From the NCBI GenBank assembly GCA_900539655.1, contig UQCR01000007.1, positions 48,488-112,487 on the forward strand: 64,000 nt of DNA, read 5' to 3'. Positions 44,265-52,924 of this stretch are shown here, piece after piece (the first letter of the stretch is position 1; each line of letters begins with the position of its first letter). Below the pieces are notes generated by a model. That model was not told the origin of the DNA. It made no database searches and worked only from the letters and a program-made list of their open reading frames with translations. The translations under genes were made by a program, and so were the position numbers. This stretch comes from an uncultured Robinsoniella sp. (GTDB lineage: Bacteria; Bacillota; Clostridia; Lachnospirales; Lachnospiraceae).

Positions 44265-44322
44265 GGTTATAAGTTATATAAAAAAACTTGTATTTGATTA
44301 TATTATAACCCTCGTATATAAT
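44265..44322 (+). promoter_or_regulatory. aspA promoter and candidate LysR site
   Basis: TTGATT (44294-44299), 17 bp, TATAAT (44317-44322) form the aspA promoter. GGTTATAA (44265-44272) and TTATAACC (44303-44310) are exact inverted half-sites flanking the -35 box, in the divergent lysR-aspA gap. Confidence 0.65.
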
Positions 44323-44402
44323 GAGGTCAATCAAAACAAAACAAATCAAAACAAAAAAAGAAAAAAGTGAAAAGACGAGTACAGGATAGGAGATCGGGTA
44401 TC

Positions 44403-45860
44403 ATGGTTGAAAAAGTAAAACTGGATGGCATACAGTATCGTACGGAAAATGATTCAATAGGAACAAAAGATGTTCCGGAAAATGTATATTATGGAGTACA
44501 GTCCTTAAGGGCGGCTGAAAACTTCAAGATTACAGGGTTATTTATGCATCCGGAGATTATCAACAGCCTTGCATATATAAAAAAAGCAGCAGCTATTACC
44601 AACTGTGAAGTGGGATTGCTGGATAAAAAAATAGCCGATGCCATTGTTCAGGCATGTGATGAAATATTAGAAGGACATCTGCATAAACATTTTATCGTAG
44701 ATCCCATTCAAGGCGGTGCCGGAACTTCTCTGAACATGAATGCCAATGAAGTAATTGCGAACAGGGCAATTGAAATACTGGGCGGTGAAAAGGGAGATTA
44801 CAGCATTGTAAACCCCAACGACCATGTAAACTGCGGGCAATCCACGAATGACGTAATTCCCACAGCAGGAAAAATGACATCCCTGAAGCTTCTTAAAAAC
44901 ACCCAGAAAGAATTGAAAAGGCTGCATAAAGCATTTTGTGCTAAAGCACAGGAATTTGATCATGTTATAAAAATGGGCAGAACCCAGATGCAGGATGCTG
45001 TACCGATTCGCCTGGGACAGGAATTCAAAGCATACTCAGTAGCAATACAAAGAGATATTAACCGTATGGATAAAGCAATGGAAGAAATGCTGACTCTCAA
45101 TATGGGAGGAACAGCAATCGGTACCGGGCTAAATGCGGATGAACAATATTTAAAGCGCATCGTACCAAATCTTTCCGAGATAACCGGAATTGGTTTTGTG
45201 CAGGCATTTGACCTGATTGATGCAACACAGAATCTGGATCCATTTGTAGCGGTATCAGGAGCCATCAAAGCATGTGCAGTTACTCTGTCTAAAATTGCAA
45301 ATGACCTTCGTTTAATGTCATCCGGGCCAAGAGCGGGTTTTGGAGAAATTAATCTTCCTGCTAAACAAAATGGTTCCTCAATCATGCCGGGCAAAGTGAA
45401 TCCGGTTATTCCGGAAGTGGTGAATCAGGTTGCGTTTAACATTATCGGAAATGATATGACCATTACCATGGCTGCGGAAGCAGGACAATTGGAATTAAAT
45501 GCATTTGAGCCAATCGTATTTTACTGTTTGTTCCAGTCCATCGATACCCTGGGATATGCGGTTGAAACCTTTGTAGATAACTGTGTAACCGGAATTACGG
45601 CTAATGAAGAGAGATGCAGGGAATTAGTGGAAAACAGTGTAGGAACCATTACTGCCATCTGCCCTCATGTAGGCTATCAGAAAGCGGCAGAAGTGGCTAA
45701 GAAGGCAATAAAAACCGGTGCCCCGGTAAGAAAACTGGTGGTGCAGGAAGGCCTGTTAAATGAAGCAGAAATAGATACCATTCTGGAGCCGGTCAACATG
45801 ACGCAGCCAGGTATTTCAGGTAAAGAACTGATTCTAAAAAGAGAAGCCGATAAAAAATAG
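44403..45860 (+). CDS. aspA: Aspartate ammonia-lyase (aspartase)
   Basis: A 485-residue enzyme of the fumarase/aspartase superfamily: aspartate to fumarate plus ammonia. It contains the superfamily signature GSSIMPGKVNPVIPE (flexible catalytic SS loop, near residue 325), GTSLNMNANEVIANRA and NDHVNCGQSTNDVIPTA. The SxxMPxKxN loop and TGIT ending are more aspartase-like than fumarase C-like. The ATG at 44403 is chosen because GGAG lies 10 nt upstream; a GTG at 44367 has no site. It supplies fumarate for anaerobic respiration-like reduction, or nitrogen from aspartate. A divergent LysR gene likely controls it. Confidence 0.92.
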   Translation: MVEKVKLDGIQYRTENDSIGTKDVPENVYYGVQSLRAAENFKITGLFMHPEIINSLAYIKKAAAITNCEVGLLDKKIADAIVQACDEILEGHLHKHFIVDPIQGGAGTSLNMNANEVIANRAIEILGGEKGDYSIVNPNDHVNCGQSTNDVIPTAGKMTSLKLLKNTQKELKRLHKAFCAKAQEFDHVIKMGRTQMQDAVPIRLGQEFKAYSVAIQRDINRMDKAMEEMLTLNMGGTAIGTGLNADEQYLKRIVPNLSEITGIGFVQAFDLIDATQNLDPFVAVSGAIKACAVTLSKIANDLRLMSSGPRAGFGEINLPAKQNGSSIMPGKVNPVIPEVVNQVAFNIIGNDMTITMAAEAGQLELNAFEPIVFYCLFQSIDTLGYAVETFVDNCVTGITANEERCRELVENSVGTITAICPHVGYQKAAEVAKKAIKTGAPVRKLVVQEGLLNEAEIDTILEPVNMTQPGISGKELILKREADKK

Positions 45861-45920
45861 CGTATAACCGATATGAAAATAATCAGCATGTTCTATCTCC
45901 CTAAGATTAGAATATAAAAG

Positions 45921-45966
45921 AAGCCCTGGCTGCAGATAACGTGAAGGATCTGCAACCGGGGTTTCT
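45921..45966. terminator. Bidirectional terminator, aspA / GntR
   Basis: AAGCCCTGGCTGCAGAT (45921-45937) pairs with ATCTGCAACCGGGGTTT (45948-45964). It lies between convergent genes. Confidence 0.8.
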
Positions 45967-45983
45967 GTTGTTTGCGTTAGAGT

Positions 45984-46682
45984 CTATTGCTTAATGCTGT
46001 GGTTTTGAATACGACGTCGGTTATATACCAGATGAAGATACATGGCATCCTGAGCGCCCACGGCATCATGCCTGGAAATGGCATCTGTAATGTCGCGATG
46101 GCTTTGCAGGGTTTCTTCTATTAAAGTATTCGCCGTTAAATCAATGAATAATTCAATGGTGCTGTTGATAATCGGGATCAGCCGGGGTACTACCACATTT
46201 TTGCTGCTCATGGCAATAGCAGTGTGAAATTCAATGTCTTTTTGGGTATGGTTTGCACCTGCACGGATCAGTGCTTCTATTTCCTGGCAGAGTCCCTGTA
46301 TCTGTAAGACTTCCTGATTACTGGCATTCTGGGCTGCCAGTGCCGCAATAGATGGTTCAATCATAAAGCGAATCTCCATCAGGTCTTTGGCGAGGTTTTC
46401 TTTATCCTCTATGAAAATAAGTCCAAGAGGATCGTCAGCAACCCCCTTTTTGGCAGAAACATAGGTTCCGGAACCCTGGCGGATTTCTACAATATTTCTG
46501 GACTCCAGTAATTTCATAGCTTCCCGCACGGTACCACGTCCAATTTGCAGTGATTTGGAAAATACCGTTTCGTTGGGAAGTCTGTCTCCCGGCTGTAAAT
46601 GTTGTTCATTAATATATTGGATAATAAAATCGGACGCCTGCCCGGTTAGATTCTTTTTATCCTGGTTTTGTTCTGAATTCAT
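45984..46682 (-). CDS. FadR-type GntR transcriptional regulator (FCD domain)
   Basis: 232 residues from the ATG at 46682, with GGAAGGTG upstream. The N-terminal GntR winged helix (~10-75: QHLQPGDRLPNETVFSKSLQIGRGTVREAMKLLESRNIVEIRQGSGTYV) is followed by an all-helical FCD ligand domain (~95-225). The metal-binding His and Asp positions are plausible in DIEFHTAIAMSS and the later SHRDITDAI and YLHLVYNRRR. It is divergent from an IlvD/Edd dehydratase and probably represses it until a sugar acid or its metabolite binds. Candidate operators ATCATATG recur in the shared gap. Confidence 0.9.
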   Translation of the reverse strand: MNSEQNQDKKNLTGQASDFIIQYINEQHLQPGDRLPNETVFSKSLQIGRGTVREAMKLLESRNIVEIRQGSGTYVSAKKGVADDPLGLIFIEDKENLAKDLMEIRFMIEPSIAALAAQNASNQEVLQIQGLCQEIEALIRAGANHTQKDIEFHTAIAMSSKNVVVPRLIPIINSTIELFIDLTANTLIEETLQSHRDITDAISRHDAVGAQDAMYLHLVYNRRRIQNHSIKQ

Positions 46683-46765
46683 ATGATCACCTTCCTGAAA
46701 ATGATTATATATTATTGAAGTGTGTTTTTCAATCTTATTTTGCAAATAGTATTTTTAGGAAAGTC

Positions 46766-46927
46766 ATCATATGATTTGACAAAATTAATGCACAAAAAGT
46801 CATCAAATATTTATATATAATATACAAAAATCAATTAATACTTGACTTTTTTTACATAAAGATTTATATTCAAACTATAAAACATCATATGAATTGAAAC
46901 GGAAATAAGAAAAATAGATCATATGTA
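46766..46927 (+). promoter_or_regulatory. IlvD/Edd gene promoter and ATCATATG operator candidates
   Basis: TTGACT (46842-46847), 17 bp, TATATT (46865-46870). ATCATATGAT is a palindrome at 46766-46775. Related copies are ATCATATGAA (46884-46893, just past the expected start) and ATCATATGTA (46918-46927). A fourth (46677-46688, other strand) overlaps the regulator's start codon. The spacing fits autoregulation and repression by the GntR protein. Confidence 0.65.
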
Positions 46928-46945
46928 TCAAAAGGAGAAAATATT

Positions 46946-48664
46946 ATGTATAACAGCCAAAAAATCCGTAAGCTGGCACCGGAAATGGATCCCCTGAGAA
47001 TGGGAATGGGATGGTCCGTAGAAGATTTGGAAAAACCTCAGATAATGGTTGAGAGTACCTATGGAGACAGTCATCCGGGAAGTGCACATCTGAATATTTT
47101 TGTAGAAGAAGCGGTAAAGGGAATCAATGAACATGGGGGAAAAGCAGCCAGATACTATGCCACAGATATCTGTGATGGTATGGCACAGGGGCATGACGGC
47201 ATTAATTATTCCCTGGCCAGCCGTGATATGATTGCCAATATGATTGAGATTCATGCCAATGCAACTACATTCGATGCAGGTGTGTTTATTGCAAGCTGTG
47301 ACAAAAGCGTTCCGGCGCAGCTGATGGGAATTGGAAGGATCAATATCCCCAGTATCATTGTAACCGGAGGTGTTATGGATGCCGGTCCGGATATGCTGAC
47401 ACTGGAGCAGATCGGTGCCTACAATGCCATGTGCCAGAGAGGGGAAATATCCGATGAGAAGCTGACCTTCTACAAACAGCACGCATGTCCGTCCTGCGGA
47501 GCCTGTTCCTTTATGGGAACTGCTTCCACGATGCAGATTATGGCGGAAGCGCTGGGACTGATGCTGCCGGGCAGTGCCCTTATGCCTGCAACCTGCGAAG
47601 ATTTGAAAGCAGTTGCATATAAAGCTGGGATTCGTGCGGTGCAGATGGCTAAAGAAGGCGTGAATGCCAGAGATATTGTCACCAGAGAAAGTTTTGAAAA
47701 TGCAGTAATGGTTCATGCAGCAATTTCCGGGTCAACCAACAGCCTGATTCACATCCCGGCTATTGCTCATGAATTTGGCATAGAATTTGATGCAGAAAGC
47801 TTTGACAGGATGCACAGGGGCGCACACTACCTGCTGGATATCCGACCTGCTGGAAAATGGCCGGCACAGTTTTTCTATTATGCAGGCGGTGTCCCCACAA
47901 TTATGGAAGAAATTAAAAGTATGCTCCACCTGGACGCCATGACGGTAACAGGTAAGACATTGGGAGAAAATCTGGAGGAATTAAAAAGAGCCGGATTTTA
48001 TGAAAAATGCAGTGAATATCTGAAAAAATGGAATTTAAAGCGGACCGATATTATTAGAAGCTTTGAAGATCCCATAGGGTCAGATGGAACGGTTGCTATT
48101 TTGAAAGGCAATCTGGCACCGGATGGAGCAGTTGTCAAACATTCCGCAGTACCACAGGAAATGTTCAAGGCGCTTCTTCGGGCACGCCCGTTTGATTGTG
48201 AAGAAGATGCAATAGCGGCGGTACTGAATCATGATGTCAAGCCGGGAGATGCAGTAATTATCCGCTACGAGGGCCCAAAAGGAAGCGGGATGCCGGAGAT
48301 GTTCTACACCACAGAGGCCATTTCCTCAGATGCCCAGCTTGGAAAGACAATTGCCCTCATAACTGATGGACGCTTTTCAGGAGCATCCAAAGGTCCGGCA
48401 ATCGGACATGTATCGCCTGAGGCAGCGGAAGGCGGACCAATCGCCCTGGTAAAAGAAAATGATCTCATAGAACTGGATATCAATAACAGAATTTTGAGAA
48501 TTGCAGGGATAGATGGGGAAAAGTGCGGTGAAGAAGAGATACAGAGAACTTTGAAGAAGAGAAGAGCAGAATGGAAGCCGGCAACAGAAAAGTATAAGTC
48601 CGGTGTATTAAATATATTTGCAAAACATGCGGTTTCTCCAATGAAGGGCGGTTATATGAAATAG
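46946..48664 (+). CDS. IlvD/Edd family dehydratase
   Basis: A 572-residue Fe-S dehydratase. The cluster Cys are visible in DICDGMAQGHDG, SCDKSVPAQLMG and HACPSCGACSFMGTA. Active-site loops include SGSTNSLIHIPAIAHE and the C-terminal TDGRFSGASKGPAIGHVSPEAAEGGPIALV. The family includes dihydroxyacid dehydratase (branched-chain amino acids) and sugar-acid dehydratases. No ilv genes are nearby and the divergent regulator is FCD-GntR, which often senses sugar acids, so an aldonate dehydratase is more likely. AAAGGAGAAAAT precedes the ATG. The gene appears monocistronic, with a terminator downstream. Confidence 0.85.
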   Translation: MYNSQKIRKLAPEMDPLRMGMGWSVEDLEKPQIMVESTYGDSHPGSAHLNIFVEEAVKGINEHGGKAARYYATDICDGMAQGHDGINYSLASRDMIANMIEIHANATTFDAGVFIASCDKSVPAQLMGIGRINIPSIIVTGGVMDAGPDMLTLEQIGAYNAMCQRGEISDEKLTFYKQHACPSCGACSFMGTASTMQIMAEALGLMLPGSALMPATCEDLKAVAYKAGIRAVQMAKEGVNARDIVTRESFENAVMVHAAISGSTNSLIHIPAIAHEFGIEFDAESFDRMHRGAHYLLDIRPAGKWPAQFFYYAGGVPTIMEEIKSMLHLDAMTVTGKTLGENLEELKRAGFYEKCSEYLKKWNLKRTDIIRSFEDPIGSDGTVAILKGNLAPDGAVVKHSAVPQEMFKALLRARPFDCEEDAIAAVLNHDVKPGDAVIIRYEGPKGSGMPEMFYTTEAISSDAQLGKTIALITDGRFSGASKGPAIGHVSPEAAEGGPIALVKENDLIELDINNRILRIAGIDGEKCGEEEIQRTLKKRRAEWKPATEKYKSGVLNIFAKHAVSPMKGGYMK

Positions 48665-48735
48665 TTATTGGGGCAAGTAGAGAATGCCCTCAGTAACAAA
48701 AAGTAAAATAGGGCTTAAAATAGAACTTAAATCTC

Positions 48736-48768
48736 AAACCTTTTGTCTAAATGGCAGAAGGTTTTTTA
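48736..48768 (+). terminator. Terminator after the IlvD/Edd gene
   Basis: AAACCTTTTGT (48736-48746) pairs with GCAGAAGGTTT (to 48764) with G-U pairs, followed by T-rich DNA. Confidence 0.7.
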
Positions 48769-48797
48769 TTGACTTTTATATCGAAGTGCGATATACT
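48769..48797 (+). promoter_or_regulatory. padR promoter with dyad operator in the spacer
   Basis: TTGACT (48769-48774), 17 bp, TATACT (48792-48797). ATATCG-N5-CGATAT (48778-48794) occupies the spacer. Related half-sites (TACGATATAT, GCGATGCATCGA) follow within 40 bp. This is probably autorepression by the PadR protein. Confidence 0.7.
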
Positions 48798-48849
48798 CAT
48801 GGTACGATATATAGCAGTGCGATGCATCGAGGTAAAAGTATTGAAATGT

Positions 48850-48889
48850 CAAAGCACCAAAGCACCAAAGCACCAAAGTATCAAAGCAC
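48850..48889 (+). repeat. 8-bp tandem repeat in the padR leader
   Basis: Five tandem units of CAAAGCAC (one reads CAAAGTAT) between the promoter and the ribosome binding site of padR. Confidence 0.85.
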
Positions 48890-48931
48890 CGAACATCAAA
48901 TAATAAAGTGCCGAAAAGAGGGATATAGAAA

Positions 48932-49270
48932 ATGGATGAAAAAATTAGACGTGTATATATACCCATGACAGAGACCGGATTTTATATTTTATTCTCTCTG
49001 CAAAATGAAATGCATGGATATAATATTATGCAGCATGTAAAAGAGATTACATCAGATGAGATAGTAATCAGCCCGGGAACGATGTATGGCAGCTTATCCA
49101 AAATGGAGAAAGATGGGCTGATCCGTTTTACGAAAGAGGAAAATAAGCGGAAATCTTATCTCATAACACCACTTGGAGAGCAGATCTTACAATTAGAATT
49201 AAAGCGGATACAAAGACTATATCAAAATAGTAAGGGGGAGCGGTATTATGGTATTGAAGAAAATGCATAG
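48932..49270 (+). CDS. PadR-family transcriptional regulator
   Basis: A 112-residue PadR-type winged-helix repressor, subfamily 2 (short C-terminal helix). YIPMTETGFYILFSLQNEMHGYNIMQHVKEITSDEIVISPGTMYGSLSKMEKDGLI is the characteristic helix-turn-helix with PGTMYGSLSKLEKDGLI-like recognition. It overlaps the downstream DUF2812 gene by 23 bp, the usual pairing in Firmicutes. A dyad operator sits in its own promoter. PadR/DUF2812 pairs often control membrane stress or drug responses; the inducer here is unknown. Confidence 0.93.
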   Translation: MDEKIRRVYIPMTETGFYILFSLQNEMHGYNIMQHVKEITSDEIVISPGTMYGSLSKMEKDGLIRFTKEENKRKSYLITPLGEQILQLELKRIQRLYQNSKGERYYGIEENA

Positions 49271-49817
49271 ATTTTTTTCTCTTGCTGATTTTAAGGAAGA
49301 AGAAGAATTTTTGATGGAACAGCATCGGTGTGGGTGGAAATTCCTGGGGACAGGAGGATATACGTATCGCTTTGAAGCCTGCCAGCCGGAAGAATACATT
49401 TATCAGCTGGATTACAATGACGAGGAAAATGATGAATCAGGTTATCTTGCAATTTATGAAGATTATGGCTGGGAATATATTATGAAGCTGAATAGTTTTT
49501 ACTATTTTCGAAAGAAGAAATCGGAATCAGATGGGGAAAATGAAATCTTCAGCGATAATATTTCAAAAGCAGAGTGCTGTAAAAAAATATTAAATCGTCA
49601 GGTTGTTTTGCTTACAACTTTTTTTACTGTGCTTATGTGCTGTTTTATTATCCCCCTTACCAATAGAGGGGCAAATTGGAACAGTATGTCATTCAGAGTC
49701 ATAATGTCAATTTTTCTCTGTATTTATGTGATTCTATTTCTGCTTCATATTCGGAATTTCAGAAAATTAAACGGGATGATTGCTTCATTGCGTAATCCGT
49801 TGGACGAAAATAAATAA
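49248..49817 (+). CDS. DUF2812 membrane protein
   Basis: A 189-residue protein of the DUF2812 family, function unknown. The N-terminal cytosolic domain (HRFFSLADFKEEEEFLMEQHRCGWKFLGTGGYTYRFEACQPEEYIYQLDY) is the family core. Two C-terminal membrane helices follow (~120-140 and ~152-172). AAGGGGGAGCGG precedes its ATG inside padR. The fixed link with PadR suggests that it modulates the repressor or reports membrane state (inference). Confidence 0.88.
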   Translation: MVLKKMHRFFSLADFKEEEEFLMEQHRCGWKFLGTGGYTYRFEACQPEEYIYQLDYNDEENDESGYLAIYEDYGWEYIMKLNSFYYFRKKKSESDGENEIFSDNISKAECCKKILNRQVVLLTTFFTVLMCCFIIPLTNRGANWNSMSFRVIMSIFLCIYVILFLLHIRNFRKLNGMIASLRNPLDENK

Positions 49818-49868
49818 AAAAAGGGCACTCACGGAATAATTCTTAATTTCTCTGTGGTTGCCCTTTTG
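49818..49868 (+). terminator. Terminator after DUF2812
   Basis: AAAAAAGGGCA with CTCAC pairs with GTGG and TTGCCCTTTT (to 49867). Confidence 0.75.
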
Positions 49869-49976
49869 TCATGCAGGGAAAGGGATATGTCTGGTATCGG
49901 TATAATTTTGAAATCCCCTGGAAGAAATCAGTAAAATTTGTTACAATAATTCTGAAACGTGTCTGGGAAGCACTCA

Positions 49977-50019
49977 ACCTGTCAGGCGGCACTAAACGGA
50001 ACGACTGACGGTGACAGGT
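49977..50019 (+). promoter_or_regulatory. 5' UTR hairpin upstream of the DUF3877-like gene
   Basis: ACCTGTCA (49977-49984) pairs exactly with TGACAGGT (50012-50019), loop 27 nt, 43 bp before the start codon. The loop contains a GGCGGCAC stretch. Role unknown; no T-tract. Confidence 0.45.
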
Positions 50020-50061
50020 ATTATAAATACGCAAGAACATATTGGAAAGTGAGGCAGTGAA

Positions 50062-50619
50062 ATGGAAAACTATAATTTTGCACATTTAGAAAAAAATATA
50101 TCAGATATGATATTTGAAGGTATGGTTAAGATTGGTTATATAGAAGGAAAAAGTGTAAGTGTATTCTATGATCCGGGGCTGATCTGCTACTTGCTGGATA
50201 CCGGGGAAATGGATGAGGCTGCTTTGCAGCAATGCATGGCTGAATTTGAAGAATTTGTGAAACCTCATTTTTACGAGATGAAAGTGAAGTTTGAGGCGGG
50301 AAGATATGAGTTTGCAGTTCCTAAAGAAGGAGTAAAATATATCTATGAGAACAATACCAGCCGGGAATTTTTGAAAAAGCTGGTTCAGGTTCTGCAGGGG
50401 CCAGAATGTGGACTGGAGGAGATTATTGCAGTTTTCAGGGAGGTTTCGGACAATATTACGGTAGAAGAAATTCAACATTCCGAATTCCAGTATGTGATCA
50501 CATTTCAGGATAAAGAGATAGATGAGTTTCACTATTGCTTTACATTTGATGAAATGGGGCACTATTACCACCGGCTTTTAGATTATGATTTTGAAAAAGT
50601 GGTTCACTGCGATTGTTAG
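50062..50619 (+). CDS. DUF3877-like protein
   Basis: A 185-residue soluble, acidic protein that I associate tentatively with DUF3877, a family described from Eubacterium rectale and relatives; no function is known. It begins MENYNFAHLEKNISDMIFEGMVKIGYIEGKSVSVFYDPGLICYLL and ends with FHYCFTFDEMGHYYHRLLDYDF. No signal peptide or membrane segment is seen. A zinc alcohol dehydrogenase follows 17 bp later, so the two may share a transcript. Confidence 0.6.
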   Translation: MENYNFAHLEKNISDMIFEGMVKIGYIEGKSVSVFYDPGLICYLLDTGEMDEAALQQCMAEFEEFVKPHFYEMKVKFEAGRYEFAVPKEGVKYIYENNTSREFLKKLVQVLQGPECGLEEIIAVFREVSDNITVEEIQHSEFQYVITFQDKEIDEFHYCFTFDEMGHYYHRLLDYDFEKVVHCDC

Positions 50620-50636
50620 ATAAGGAGGAAGATAGA

Positions 50637-51707
50637 ATGAATTGGAAACCTGACAGGGAATGGATGAAGGCACTGGTCTGCCACGGAGATGGAAGTATCG
50701 AGCTGACAGACCGGCCAATTCCGGTAATTAGGGAGGATAAGGACGCTATTATTGAAGTAACTTTATCCACAATATGCATGAGCGATCTTCATATCATGCA
50801 TCAAACTGTTCCAAGAGCAAAACCGGAGACGGTACTTGGGCATGAATTTGTAGGGCGGGTCATGGAAGTGGGAAACGGCGTGACCAAAGTAAAACCGGGT
50901 GACCGGGTGGCTGTTAACTGTATTACATTTTGCGGCGAGTGTTATTTTTGCCGGGAAGGGTTTATCAATAATTGCGAAAAGGGTGGATGGGAACTGGGCT
51001 GCCGCATAGATGGCTGCCAGGCGGAATATGTGAGAGTTCCTTTTGCGGACATGGGTCTTACTAAAATCCCTGATTCCGTAAAGGATGAGGAGGCACTTTT
51101 CCTGGGGGATATTCTTTCAAGTGGATACTTTGGGGCAGACCTGGCTGAAATTACACCGGGTGATACGGTAGCAGTCATAGGCGCGGGACCAGTAGGCCTG
51201 TGTGCAATGATGTGTGCAAAATTATTTGGGGCATCCAGGATTATAGCGGTGGATATTGACGATTCCAGGCTGGAGCTTGCCTTGAGACAACAGCTGGCTG
51301 ATGTAGTTTTCAATCCGTCAGAATGTGATATTGAAGAAGAGATCAAGAAACAAACCGCAGGGCGGGGGGCAGACGGAGTGATCGAAGCAGCAGGCGGAAG
51401 AGATACTTTTTCCCTTGCCTGGAAAGCGGCGAGACCAAATGGCGTGGTGGCGCTGGTGGCTATGTACGAAGAAAATCAGCAGTTTCCACTTCCACAGATG
51501 TATGGAAAGAATCTGATCTTCAAGACCGGAGGCGTTGATGCGGTACATTGTGAGCGCTTGATGCGTCTGATAGAAGCCGGTAAAATACATACAGATTTTC
51601 TGATTACACATCGTTCGCCTTTAAATGAGATTGAAGAAGGTTACCGGATTTTTGGAAATAAAGAAGACGGATGCCTGAAGTGGGCAGTCACACCCTATCA
51701 GTGGTAA
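50637..51707 (+). CDS. Zinc-dependent alcohol/polyol dehydrogenase (MDR family)
   Basis: A 356-residue medium-chain dehydrogenase. Catalytic zinc ligands are Cys in STICMSDLH and His-Glu in LGHEFVG. The structural zinc site is CGECYFCREGFINNC. The Rossmann loop is VAVIGAGPVGLCAMMCAKLFGA, followed by VDIDDSRLELA, whose Asp favours NAD. The sequence resembles the alcohol and threonine dehydrogenase branch. The substrate is unknown. ATG 50637 has TAAGGAGG 7 nt upstream. It follows the DUF3877-like gene closely. Confidence 0.92.
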   Translation: MNWKPDREWMKALVCHGDGSIELTDRPIPVIREDKDAIIEVTLSTICMSDLHIMHQTVPRAKPETVLGHEFVGRVMEVGNGVTKVKPGDRVAVNCITFCGECYFCREGFINNCEKGGWELGCRIDGCQAEYVRVPFADMGLTKIPDSVKDEEALFLGDILSSGYFGADLAEITPGDTVAVIGAGPVGLCAMMCAKLFGASRIIAVDIDDSRLELALRQQLADVVFNPSECDIEEEIKKQTAGRGADGVIEAAGGRDTFSLAWKAARPNGVVALVAMYEENQQFPLPQMYGKNLIFKTGGVDAVHCERLMRLIEAGKIHTDFLITHRSPLNEIEEGYRIFGNKEDGCLKWAVTPYQW

Positions 51708-51751
51708 TTCTGAATAAGGATCTAATTTATGGAAATAATGTACAAAAGTAC

Positions 51752-51797
51752 TTGACAAACCTAACTGTAACTGATAATATTACAGTATCAACTGTAA
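51752..51797 (+). promoter_or_regulatory. Promoter and three half-site operator of the rhodanese-thioredoxin gene
   Basis: TTGACA (51752-51757), 17 bp, TAATAT (51775-51780). Half-sites ACTGTAA (51764-51770), TTACAGT (51780-51786) and ACTGTAA (51791-51797) form two overlapping inverted repeats over the -10 and start site. This suggests a repressor, possibly a redox-sensing one, not encoded nearby. Confidence 0.75.
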
Positions 51798-51845
51798 CAA
51801 TTTTAATAACAATTAAATGGATATGAATTGATGAAGGAGGCAAAA

Positions 51846-52889
51846 ATGAAGCATAAGCGTTTAGTTATGGGAGCAATTTTGATTTCGGCGGCAGTGGTAT
51901 TGAGTGCCTGTGGCAGTAACGGAGCAGAATCTTCGCCAAAAGAAACCAAAGAAAATATACAGAGTACAACAGAGGCAGGTCAGGCTGCTTCCGAGACAGC
52001 CGGTAAGGCAGAATATCAAAAGCTAACGGCAGAGGAAGCAAAGAAGAGGATTGACAGCGGGGATAATCTGGTTATTCTGGATGTACGCACCCAGGAAGAG
52101 TATGCTGAAAAGCATATTGACGGAGCGGTTCTGATTCCAAATGAGGAAATTGGAGAAGAACCTTTAGCCCAGCTTCCCGATTTAAATCAAGAGATCTTAA
52201 TTTATTGCAGAAGCGGAAACCGCAGCCGTCAGGCTGCTGAGAAGATGCTAAAGGCAGGTTACACCAATGTATATGATTTTGGCGGCATTAACGACTGGCC
52301 TTATGAAACGGTATCCGGCAGTGCAGATGCGGATTCTGAAAAAGAGACAAAGGCGGAAACCACAGAAGAGGGAACAAAGGAAACCCCAATAGAAGTGGGG
52401 GATTCAAAAATTATGGAGTCTCAGAATGACAATCCAAGCCTCAGTGCATTTACGACTACAGATATTGACGGAAATAAAGTGACTCAGGATATTTTTAAAG
52501 AACATGACCTTACGATGGTAAATATCTGGGCGACATTCTGCGGACCATGTTTACGTGAAATGCCGGAGTTGGGCGAAATTAATACGGAATATGCGGATAA
52601 AGGATTCCAGATTGTAGGAATTGTAACGGACGTTATTACAAATGATGGCACAATTTCAGCTGCCCAGATTGAGACGGCGAAGTATGCAATTGAAGAAACA
52701 GGAGCAAGTTATAAGCACTTACTTCCATCTATGGATCTACTAATGGGACCGCTTCAGAATGCATCCGTAGTTCCCACAACAATATTTGTAGATAAAGACG
52801 GCAAACAGGTGGGAGATATACAGACAGGTGCCAGAAGTAAAGAAGATTGGGAAACAATTATAAATGATTTATTGGATCAGGTAAAATAA
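51846..52889 (+). CDS. Lipoprotein with rhodanese and TlpA-like thioredoxin domains
   Basis: 347 residues from the ATG at 51846, with GGAGG upstream. A lipoprotein signal ends LSACGS (lipid-modified Cys near residue 22). The rhodanese domain (~60-145) has EYAEKHIDGAVLIPNEEI and the active-site loop CRSGNRSRQ. An acidic linker precedes a ResA/TlpA-type thioredoxin domain (~195-345) with WATFCGPCLREMPEL (redox CxxC) and VPTTIFVDKDGK. It should act outside the membrane on protein thiols or sulfur species. It is followed by a flavoprotein disulfide reductase. The direct fusion of the two domains is unusual. Confidence 0.9.
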   Translation: MKHKRLVMGAILISAAVVLSACGSNGAESSPKETKENIQSTTEAGQAASETAGKAEYQKLTAEEAKKRIDSGDNLVILDVRTQEEYAEKHIDGAVLIPNEEIGEEPLAQLPDLNQEILIYCRSGNRSRQAAEKMLKAGYTNVYDFGGINDWPYETVSGSADADSEKETKAETTEEGTKETPIEVGDSKIMESQNDNPSLSAFTTTDIDGNKVTQDIFKEHDLTMVNIWATFCGPCLREMPELGEINTEYADKGFQIVGIVTDVITNDGTISAAQIETAKYAIEETGASYKHLLPSMDLLMGPLQNASVVPTTIFVDKDGKQVGDIQTGARSKEDWETIINDLLDQVK

Positions 52890-52924
52890 AATTTCATGAA
52901 GTTTAGGAAAAGGAGGATATAATA

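Noticed and set aside
46928..47716. 262-codon minus-strand ORF antisense to the IlvD/Edd gene
   Set aside because: The plus-strand frame has all dehydratase motifs; the antisense frame is His/Cys-rich without family resemblance, typical of a shadow ORF.
48684..48968. 94-codon ORF through the padR leader
   Set aside because: It runs through the terminator, promoter, operator and 8-bp repeats, overlaps padR, and has no ribosome binding site.
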